DNA of 12,796 nucleotides from Pseudomonas sp. Its GTDB lineage: Bacteria > Pseudomonadota > Gammaproteobacteria > Pseudomonadales > Pseudomonadaceae. The position numbers and the translations under genes are program-made. The notes under the pieces are model-generated. The model was not told the origin of the DNA and made no database searches. It saw only the letters and a program-made list of their open reading frames with translations. Location: positions 1 to 12,796 of the forward strand of contig SKFV01000254.1 of the NCBI GenBank assembly GCA_007117785.1. Direction: 5' to 3'. Shown piece after piece: positions 7,236 to 12,796 of this stretch. How positions within the stretch are numbered: the stretch's first letter is position 1; every line of letters begins with the position of its first letter.

Positions 7236-7247
7236 TTGCTGCAGCAA
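7236..7247. promoter_or_regulatory. Palindrome TTGCTGCAGCAA upstream of ilvD
   Basis: A perfect 12-bp palindrome sits 47 bp upstream of the ilvD start in the divergent ilvD/chrA intergenic region (7190-7448). It could be a dimeric repressor or activator site. No named operator is recognised, and a 12-bp palindrome can occur by chance. Confidence 0.25.
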
Positions 7248-7293
7248 TCGCAGCCTGACAAAGTGAGGAAAAACCATCGAGGAAAGCGTATTC

Positions 7294-7308
7294 ACTCGGT
7301 GGCCGAGT
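7294..7308. promoter_or_regulatory. Inverted repeat ACTCGG-TGG-CCGAGT
   Basis: A perfect 6-bp inverted repeat with a 3-nt centre lies mid-way between ilvD and the chrA-type gene. No T tract follows on either strand, so it is not an intrinsic terminator. A regulator site for one of the two divergent genes is possible. I see no open reading frame in 7190-7448 that looks like a gene. Confidence 0.2.
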
Positions 7309-7448
7309 CAGTTGCCTTCGACTGCAGGCAGGGGCGCTTTATTCGTGTTCAACCAGTACCTTATTTGCGTCACCTGTTTCCGTTATGCTGATGCCCGCCA
7401 GCATTGGTCAATCCGATACATCTGCTTTCAATACAAGGAACACAGCGC

Positions 7449-8801
7449 ATGAGTGACGCCCGGGATATCGCTCACAGGCCAGCTCACCCCTCATTCCGTG
7501 AAGCCTTCTGGTACTGGCTCAAGCTGGGCTTTATCAGCTTCTGCGGGCCGGCGGGGCAGATTTCCATCATGCATCAGGAACTGGTCGAGAAGCGGCGCTG
7601 GATTTCCGAGCGGCGCTTTCTGCATGCACTGAACTTCTGCATGTTGCTGCCTGGGCCTGAGGCCCAGCAACTGGCGATCTATCTGGGCTGGCTGTTGCAC
7701 CGCACCTGGGGTGGCATTGTCGCCGGGGTGCTGTTCGTGTTGCCCTCACTGTTTATCCTGGCAGGCCTGACTTGGGTCTACCTTGCTCATGGGGATCTGA
7801 CACTGGTGCAAGGGGTGTTTGCCGGCATCAAGCCGGCGGTGGTTGCCATTGTGCTCTTCGCCGCCTGGCGGATTGGCACGCGGGCACTGAAAAACAGTGT
7901 GATGTGGTGCCTGGCCACTGCCGCCTTTGTGGCCATTTTTGTTTTCCGTGTGCCTTTCCCCTTTATCGTTATTGGCGCAGCGCTGATCGGTATGCTGGGT
8001 GGCAAATGGTTGCCGGAAAAATTCCAGCTGGGTGGCGGACATGGCGCGGCGGACAAGCATTACGGCGCCGCCGTGATTGATGACGACACACCACCGCTGG
8101 CGCATACCCGTCACAACAATCTGCATCTGTGCAAATTGGTCGCAGTGGCCCTGTTGCTCTGGACTGTGGTGATTCTGCTGCTGCCGGCGGGCACCTTGAC
8201 CGATATGGCGGTTTTTTTCTCCAAGGCCGCGCTGGTGACCTTTGGCGGGGCCTATGCAGTATTGCCTTATGTCTACCAGGGTGGCGTGGAGACCTATGGC
8301 TGGCTGACCGGTGCGCAGATGGTGGATGGCCTGGCGCTGGGTGAAAGTACCCCGGGCCCGCTGATCATGGTGGTGGCTTTTGTCGGTTATGTCGGCGGTT
8401 GGACACACGCCATTTTCGGTGCCGACCACCTGTTCCTCGCCGGTTTTGTTGCTGCCAGTGTGGCGACCTTCTTTACCTTCCTGCCGTCGTTCGTATTCAT
8501 TCTGGCCGGTGGGCCACTGGTGGAATCCACCCACGGTGACCTCAAATTCACCGCGCCACTGTCGGCGATTACCGCTGCGGTGGTCGGAGTGATTCTCAAT
8601 CTGGCGCTGTTTTTTGGTTGGCACGTGCTCTGGCCGCAGGCCGCGGCCGATCAGCCCTTTACTGGCGGCTTCGAATGGTTTGCTGCGTTGGTCGCCCTGG
8701 CCGCCTTTATTGCACTCTGGCGCTTCAATAATAGTATTCTGAAAGTCCTTGGGGTGTGCGCAGTGGTGGGCTTGCTGCACAGTTATCTCTTACCCCTCTG
8801 A
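7449..8801 (+). CDS. chrA: CHR-family (ChrA-type) chromate/anion transporter
   Basis: This is a 450-residue inner-membrane protein of the CHR family, whose characterised members export chromate using the proton motive force; homologues may carry other anions, so the substrate is inferred. It is the long bidomain form. The N-terminal CHR half has FISFCGPAGQISIMH (28-42) and LLPGPEAQQLAIYLGW (66-81). The C-terminal half has VTFGGAYAVLPYV (263-275) and GESTPGPLIMVVAFVGY (298-314). A charged His/Asp-rich linker (about 192-224) joins them. The first motif has Cys32 where I would expect glycine. ATG 7449 has AAGGA at 9 nt; the frame also opens at TTG 7404 without support. No chrB-type regulator is nearby, so a resistance role is less certain than the family assignment. 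Confidence 0.88.
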   Translation: MSDARDIAHRPAHPSFREAFWYWLKLGFISFCGPAGQISIMHQELVEKRRWISERRFLHALNFCMLLPGPEAQQLAIYLGWLLHRTWGGIVAGVLFVLPSLFILAGLTWVYLAHGDLTLVQGVFAGIKPAVVAIVLFAAWRIGTRALKNSVMWCLATAAFVAIFVFRVPFPFIVIGAALIGMLGGKWLPEKFQLGGGHGAADKHYGAAVIDDDTPPLAHTRHNNLHLCKLVAVALLLWTVVILLLPAGTLTDMAVFFSKAALVTFGGAYAVLPYVYQGGVETYGWLTGAQMVDGLALGESTPGPLIMVVAFVGYVGGWTHAIFGADHLFLAGFVAASVATFFTFLPSFVFILAGGPLVESTHGDLKFTAPLSAITAAVVGVILNLALFFGWHVLWPQAAADQPFTGGFEWFAALVALAAFIALWRFNNSILKVLGVCAVVGLLHSYLLPL

Positions 8802-8830
8802 ACCATGACAAGTGGTGATTTTCATAGCAG

Positions 8831-8856
8831 GGGTGGGCTGCCAAAGCAGCCCACCC
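8831..8856 (+). terminator. Strong stem-loop after the chrA-type gene, possible terminator
   Basis: An 11-bp perfect GC-rich stem, GGGTGGGCTGC / GCAGCCCACCC, with a CAAA loop starts 30 bp past the stop codon. It has the position of a terminator, but neither strand carries a T tract after the stem, so termination may be inefficient or factor-assisted. The strand is assigned from position only. The rest of 8802-9020 shows no convincing gene or promoter. Confidence 0.5.
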
Positions 8857-9020
8857 TAACGGGTGATGCCATTGATTCGGTTTCTGCCAACCTGCCCCTG
8901 AAATGGTTTCTCAGGTCATATTCGTCCTCAGCGCAAGGCTCTAGCATGATGTTTCGTGCTCTGTCTGGCTTTATGCCATTCCTGTAGCCGACCACAAGCA
9001 TAAGAATATGAGGATGTAGT

Positions 9021-10637
9021 ATGCCGACCCTGGATCACTTTATGCCCAACGCGCTGCGCGCAGCTGCGCTCGCCATTATTGCTACCAGTTTGACTGCCTG
9101 CCTGTCAGGCGGCGGCAGCGGTAGTTCCAGCCAAGTGGTTTCTGAACAGCCACCTGTGCGCACCACCTTGCAGGGCGACGTGCAAGGCGTGACTGAGCCT
9201 GACTTTTACTACTTCAGGGGTATTCCTTACGCCCAGCCACCCGTTGGTGATCTGCGTTTTGCTGCACCACAGCCTGCGGACTCATGGTCTGGTGTATTGC
9301 AGGCCGACAGATTTGGCAATGCCTGTCCGCAAGCCGGAGTAACAACCGAAGATTGCCTTTACCTGAACGTGTATACCCCGAAAACCGAAGGCCCGCACCC
9401 GGTCATGGTCTGGATCCATGGTGGTGCTTTCATCTTTGGTAGCGGCGGCGCTGACTATGTCCCCAACCGCCTGGTCGGCGAGGATGTAGTGGTTGTTTCA
9501 ATCAACTATCGCCTGGGCCGCCTGGGGTTGCTGGCTCACCCTGGGCTGAGCGCCGAAGTGGCTGATGTTGATGCCGGTGTGTTACCGGCCTCGGGCAGTT
9601 ACAGCATCATGGATCAACAGCTTGCTCTGCAATGGGTAAAGGACAATATTGATGCCTTCGGCGGCGACCCTGATAACGTCACCATTTTTGGTGAGTCGGC
9701 CGGTGGTCTGAGTGTGCTGATGCATCTGGTTTCACCAGCGTCAAATGGCTTGTTTGACAAGGCTATTGTGCAAAGTGGCTCCTACAGTGCCGCTGAGTCT
9801 GCACTATCAGTTGCCGAAGCGAGGGGTGTTGATTTTGCTGGTGCAGTGGGCTGTAGTGATGGGTCCGATGCAGAGCAAGTCGCCTGCCTGCGCAACAAGT
9901 CAGTGGCTGACATTCTGGCTGCTACCCCGCCCGGTACCCAGACGCCCACCTTGCGGCCGGATATTTTGCCGATGACGGTCAATGCTGCGCTGCAGTCAGG
10001 TAATTTCGCCAAAGTACCGGTGATCATGGGCACCAATACCGAGGAGTGGAGCTACTTCTTCGCCGTTCGAGCAGAGGATAATCCGATTACCGTCGATAAT
10101 TATCCTGGAATACTGGAAGTGCTGGGTCTTTTTGCACCTACGGTTGAAGCGGTCGTAGCCGGAGGCATGCTTTACCCGCCGGCAGCCTTTGATAACGATT
10201 ACTCAAAGATCATGACGGCAGTGTTGACGGATATCATCTTTGCTTGCCCGGCCAGCACACAGGCTGATCGTGTAGCAGCGAACTCGGATGCGGGTCTCTA
10301 TGTCTACGAGTTTGCTGACCGCAATGCGCCGCCTATTATCCAGGGGCCCAGCTGGCTGACCTTTGGTGCGGCCCATGCTTTCGAGATTCAGTATATCTTT
10401 GGTTCGGATGAGGGTTTTGGTGCCCGCGCCAGCGCTGAACAGGTTGATCTGGCGCGAACCATGACCCGCGCCTGGGCTGACTTTGCTCGTGATGGAGATC
10501 CACGCTCAAGCACCTTGAACTGGAACCCCTATGTGACGGGCGTAGGTGAAATGGTTTCTTTCGAAACGCCGAATGTACAGCCTCTCAACCGTGCCGGCTT
10601 CCGGGCGGCCCACCGTTGCGCTGTCTGGGCGCCGTAA
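9021..10637 (+). CDS. Lipoprotein type-B carboxylesterase (COesterase family)
   Basis: This is a 538-residue alpha/beta-hydrolase of the carboxylesterase/cholinesterase type, predicted to cleave carboxylic esters at the cell envelope. The signal peptide ends in lipobox LTAC with Cys27, followed by a Gly/Ser tether, so it should be lipid-anchored; Leu at +2 suggests the outer membrane. Family marks are the EDCLYLNVY signature (110-118), oxyanion-hole HGGA (133-136), nucleophile Ser226 in FGESAGG (223-229), probable acid Glu342 in GTNTEEW, and catalytic-type His452 in FGAAHAFEIQYIFG. Cys102/Cys112 and Cys278/Cys289 are spaced like the disulfides of this fold. ATG 9021 follows GAGG (9010-9013) at 7 nt. 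A strong terminator follows. The substrate is unknown; the adjacent AraC-type regulator may control it. Confidence 0.93.
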   Translation: MPTLDHFMPNALRAAALAIIATSLTACLSGGGSGSSSQVVSEQPPVRTTLQGDVQGVTEPDFYYFRGIPYAQPPVGDLRFAAPQPADSWSGVLQADRFGNACPQAGVTTEDCLYLNVYTPKTEGPHPVMVWIHGGAFIFGSGGADYVPNRLVGEDVVVVSINYRLGRLGLLAHPGLSAEVADVDAGVLPASGSYSIMDQQLALQWVKDNIDAFGGDPDNVTIFGESAGGLSVLMHLVSPASNGLFDKAIVQSGSYSAAESALSVAEARGVDFAGAVGCSDGSDAEQVACLRNKSVADILAATPPGTQTPTLRPDILPMTVNAALQSGNFAKVPVIMGTNTEEWSYFFAVRAEDNPITVDNYPGILEVLGLFAPTVEAVVAGGMLYPPAAFDNDYSKIMTAVLTDIIFACPASTQADRVAANSDAGLYVYEFADRNAPPIIQGPSWLTFGAAHAFEIQYIFGSDEGFGARASAEQVDLARTMTRAWADFARDGDPRSSTLNWNPYVTGVGEMVSFETPNVQPLNRAGFRAAHRCAVWAP

Positions 10638-10663
10638 GTCGGCTTTTGTTTTACCTGTAATCT

Positions 10664-10698
10664 GACAACGCCGGCTCCCCAGCCGGCGTTGTCTTTTG
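10664..10698 (+). terminator. Intrinsic terminator of the esterase gene
   Basis: A perfect 13-bp stem, GACAACGCCGGCT (10664-10676) with AGCCGGCGTTGTC (10681-10693), and loop CCCC are followed by TTTTG. It begins 26 bp after the esterase stop and ends just upstream of the AraC-type gene, so that regulator needs its own promoter or read-through. Confidence 0.93.
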
Positions 10699-10731
10699 TA
10701 GACTGCACACAACAATGATTCAAAGGTGTGC

Positions 10732-11814
10732 ATGATGGACGCGTCGCACAAGGTAATCCCTTTGCAGCTCTACCCGGCGGGTTTTGTCGAGGGTTTTCTG
10801 CGTCATGGGGTCAGCCTGAAAAAGCTGTTGCAGGGTACGGACATCAGCGAGCAACAGTTTGACCAGCCGAACCAGTTTATCTCCTATGCTCAGCAACTTC
10901 GGTTGCTGAAAAATGGCTTGCAGCACTGCGAAGTGCCGGGTATCGGCTTGCGTATTGGTCTGGAGCTGGACTGGTGCTTTCACGGCAGTGTGGGCTATGT
11001 CGTGCATTGCAGCCCCAGCCTGCGTGATGCGGAAGAAGCTTTTCTGCGCTATCAGATGATTGCACAACCCTTCTATGCCCTCTCGGTGGGCAAACCCCTG
11101 GGGTATATCGGCAATGATGGGCGTTTTGTCTATCCGCTGCGCTGCTTCCCCTCACCGCATGCCGATCAGCAGATGCTGCAGTTCGAGCTGGAATTTCGTC
11201 TGGCGATTACGGTGCGGCATTGGGCTGCCTGTGGCAATCATCAGGTTGCCGATAGCCGCATTCTGGCTGAACTGGCTTGTCCGCGTCCGACCTATGCGGC
11301 GCTGTTCAGGGAGCTACCCTGTGAACCGGTGCGTTTTGGCGCGCGCCAGTCACTCATGTCGATACATCAGGATTTTCGCAGTCAGCCGTCGCGGCCCTGG
11401 CGGGCACAGGCGTTCCGGCATCTGGTTGAACACTGTGAAGCCGAATTGCAGGTTGCAGGCCTGGTCCCTACGCAAAGCGATGCCGTGCGCAGCCAGATCA
11501 GCTTGCATTTCAATCGTGAGTTGGCGCGGGCCGGCACCGGCCACGCTGCAAGCTTGCCGGACCTGGCCAGCGTGGCGGCCGCATTGCAGCTGAGTCCGCG
11601 GGTGTTGAGCCGGCGCCTGAGCGCTGAAGGTACCAGCTTTCGCGAGTTGCTGCAGCAGGTACGCTTGCGGTTTTGTCTGTATCAATTGCGCGTATCACCG
11701 CTATCGGTCGAAGCGATTGCCGAACTGACGGGCTTTGGTGCGGTGTCCAGTTTGCGCCGGGCGGTCAAGCAGGCGACCGGCCAGCCGATCAGCGCCTTGC
11801 GCGCAAAAAACTGA
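10732..11814 (+). CDS. AraC-family transcriptional regulator (Arabinose_bd-like N-terminus)
   Basis: This is a 360-residue cytoplasmic DNA-binding regulator. The N-terminal two thirds (about 15-210) resembles the effector-binding domain of OruR/ArgR-type AraC regulators, with the GLRIGLELDWCFHGSVGYV region and a YPLRCF-like beta segment. The C-terminal 88 residues form the double helix-turn-helix: helix set one near 280-303 (SVAAALQLSPRVLSRRL) and set two near 325-357 (IAELTGFGAVSSLRRA...TGQPISALR), which matches the AraC signature layout. Two adjacent ATGs (10732, 10735) are possible starts; AAAGG (10722-10726) suits either, and an in-frame GTG at 10726 is less likely. It lies directly after the esterase terminator on the same strand, which makes the esterase a natural candidate target. 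The effector is unknown. Confidence 0.9.
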   Translation: MMDASHKVIPLQLYPAGFVEGFLRHGVSLKKLLQGTDISEQQFDQPNQFISYAQQLRLLKNGLQHCEVPGIGLRIGLELDWCFHGSVGYVVHCSPSLRDAEEAFLRYQMIAQPFYALSVGKPLGYIGNDGRFVYPLRCFPSPHADQQMLQFELEFRLAITVRHWAACGNHQVADSRILAELACPRPTYAALFRELPCEPVRFGARQSLMSIHQDFRSQPSRPWRAQAFRHLVEHCEAELQVAGLVPTQSDAVRSQISLHFNRELARAGTGHAASLPDLASVAAALQLSPRVLSRRLSAEGTSFRELLQQVRLRFCLYQLRVSPLSVEAIAELTGFGAVSSLRRAVKQATGQPISALRAKN

Positions 11815-11817
11815 CGG

Positions 11818-12660
11818 TCAGGGTGCGCCCACCAGCCAGTCCATGCGCCAATCGGCCCCGACAGACTGGGCCAGGTGCTGGTTCAGCCAGGGCAATACGG
11901 TCTCCAGCTCTTCCCACAGCGGCCATGGCGGGTTGACCAGGATCAGCCCGGAGCCGTTCAGCCCAAGGTGGGTATCAGCCGGGCGCACATTGAATTCGAT
12001 CCGCAGCACCTTGGGCCAGTCGCGCTGGCCAACCTGTTGGTAAAACGCCTTGAGCGTGCGGGTATCCTTGATCGGGTACCAGAGCGCAATCACACATTGG
12101 CGCATACGCTGCAGACCTGCATCCATCGCTTGCAGGCAGCGCTGCAGATCGTCGGTCTTCTCGAAGGGCGGGTCGAGCAACCAGAGTCCACGTTTTTCGG
12201 CCACTGGCAGAAAGGCTTTGCCCAGTTCGTAACCGTCGCGCTGATGGACCGCGATAGCATCCTGACCGGCAAAATGCGCTTTCAGGGTATCGGCATCTTC
12301 CGGGTGCAGTTCACTCAGAATCATCCGATCCTGCTCGCGCAGGGCGTCAGCCATCAACTGCGGTGAACCGGGATACAGCCGCAGCTCCCCGTCAGGGTTA
12401 TGGCGCCCAACGGCAGCCCGAAACTCTGCCAGCATCGAGGGTAAGTCTTCCGCCTGCCAGAGGCGGCCGATACCCTCGCGATACTCGCCGGTCTTGCCGG
12501 CTTGTTCACCCAGCAAATCATAGAGCGCTGTGCCGGCATGGCTGTCCAGGTAGCACAGTGGGGTAACCTTGCGCTGCATCAGCTGCAGCATACGCAGCAA
12601 GATGGCGTGCTTGAAAACATCGGCGTGGTTGCCGGCGTGGTAACTGTGACGGTAATTCAT
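11818..12660 (-). CDS. rlmJ: 23S rRNA (adenine2030-N6)-methyltransferase
   Basis: RlmJ (280 aa, the same length as the E. coli protein) methylates A2030 of 23S rRNA using S-adenosylmethionine. The N-terminus MNYRHSYHAGNHADVFKHA, containing the family's invariant Tyr/His/Lys residues, is diagnostic, as are the YLDSHAGTALYDL cofactor region (37-49) and the catalytic DPPF (163-166), the N6-adenine methyltransferase motif. ATG 12660 has GGAG 6 nt upstream. Its stop codon lies 3 bp from that of the convergent AraC-type gene. It probably has its own promoter in the 72-bp gap after the upstream secretion-ATPase gene. Confidence 0.97.
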   Translation of the reverse strand: MNYRHSYHAGNHADVFKHAILLRMLQLMQRKVTPLCYLDSHAGTALYDLLGEQAGKTGEYREGIGRLWQAEDLPSMLAEFRAAVGRHNPDGELRLYPGSPQLMADALREQDRMILSELHPEDADTLKAHFAGQDAIAVHQRDGYELGKAFLPVAEKRGLWLLDPPFEKTDDLQRCLQAMDAGLQRMRQCVIALWYPIKDTRTLKAFYQQVGQRDWPKVLRIEFNVRPADTHLGLNGSGLILVNPPWPLWEELETVLPWLNQHLAQSVGADWRMDWLVGAP

Positions 12661-12684
12661 GACAGGCTCCGGTTGCAGGCCGGC

Positions 12685-12690
12685 ATTCTA
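12685..12690 (-). promoter_or_regulatory. Possible -10 box of rlmJ
   Basis: On the minus strand TAGAAT stands 25 bp upstream of the rlmJ ATG. No convincing -35 hexamer is visible at the usual distance, so this is only a weak candidate. Confidence 0.2.
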
Positions 12691-12732
12691 GCAGGCTGAA
12701 ACGGGTAGGGCAGCCGGCACCATCCTGGACAG

Positions 12733-12796
12733 TTACTTCTGCTGACTGTTCGGCGTCACGCGCAGCACTTCTTCGATGGTCGTCAGCCCGGCGGCA
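12733..12796 (-). CDS. C-terminal end of a GspE/PulE-type secretion ATPase, partial
   Basis: Only the last 20 codons and the stop are in the window; they read AAGLTTIEEVLRVTPNSQQK. The GLTTIEEVLRVT ending is the characteristic C-terminus of GspE/PulE-family type II secretion ATPases; PilB- and MshE-type pilus ATPases end with related sequences, so the exact system is undecided. The family powers assembly of pseudopili or pili at the inner membrane. It is co-oriented with rlmJ, 72 bp upstream of it. No strong terminator hairpin is visible between them. Confidence 0.65.
   Translation of the reverse strand, partial: AAGLTTIEEVLRVTPNSQQK

Noticed and set aside
7190..7261. 24-codon N-terminal extension of IlvD
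   Set aside because: The extension is Cys/Asn-rich and unlike IlvD starts; MPDYRSKTST at 7189 is the family's typical beginning.
7746..8780. 344-codon minus-strand frame antisense to the chrA-type gene
   Set aside because: It is His/Gln/Gly-rich and low in complexity, as expected opposite a hydrophobic membrane protein; no domain is seen.
8805..8987. 60-codon plus-strand frame between the chrA-type gene and the esterase
   Set aside because: It spans the stem-loop at 8831-8856 and has neither a ribosome site nor a recognisable product.
8986..9005. Search for a sigma54-type -24/-12 promoter before the esterase
   Set aside because: A TGGC is present nearby, but no GC dinucleotide follows at the required distance.
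1..12796. Search for a phage-defence, CRISPR, toxin-antitoxin or biosynthetic cluster
   Set aside because: All long coding regions are explained by housekeeping, transport, signalling or envelope families; no repeat-spacer structure, toxin pair or cluster of unknown genes is visible.

Overview
The window reads as a stretch of chromosome from a gammaproteobacterium of the Pseudomonadaceae. The protein sequences and the order TSUP permease - lgt - thyA - folA followed by ilvD resemble, from memory, the lgt/thyA to ilvD region of Pseudomonas aeruginosa. A marine Pseudomonas/Halopseudomonas-type lineage is plausible, but the genus is an inference. No transposase, integrase, tRNA, rRNA or CRISPR array was recognised, and no base-composition break was obvious by eye.

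Layout. (1) Positions 1-360, minus strand: the 5' part of a DUF4397-type lipoprotein gene, divergent from (2) a tight plus-strand operon at 593-3488: a TSUP-family permease, lgt (lipoprotein acylation), thyA (dTMP synthesis) and folA (dihydrofolate reductase). lgt/thyA and thyA/folA both overlap by ATGA. ThyA makes dihydrofolate and FolA recycles it, so those two genes form one metabolic step pair. (3) Positions 3458-5134, minus strand: a REC-like/GGDEF/EAL signalling protein whose 3' end overlaps folA convergently by 31 bp. (4) Positions 5351-7189, minus strand: ilvD (dihydroxy-acid dehydratase, branched-chain amino acid synthesis) with a clear intrinsic terminator. (5) Positions 7449-8801, plus: a full-length two-domain CHR-family (ChrA-type) transporter. 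(6) Positions 9021-10637, plus: a lipoprotein type-B carboxylesterase ending in a very strong terminator, followed by an AraC-family regulator (10732-11814). (7) Positions 11818-12660, minus: rlmJ (23S rRNA m6A2030 methyltransferase), convergent with the regulator. (8) Positions 12733-12796, minus: the last 20 codons of a GspE/PulE-type secretion ATPase.

Most of the window is ordinary conserved housekeeping sequence and I see no convincing new multi-gene system. The points most worth a second look are the hybrid c-di-GMP protein (intact GGDEF and I-site, pseudo-receiver, EAL domain lacking one key metal-site residue), the coding overlap between folA and that gene, a two-copy direct repeat with exact 11-bp period in the lipoprotein/TSUP divergent promoter region, and the pairing of a lipobox-bearing esterase with an AraC-type regulator. 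All domain calls are made by eye from translated motifs; no database search was run.
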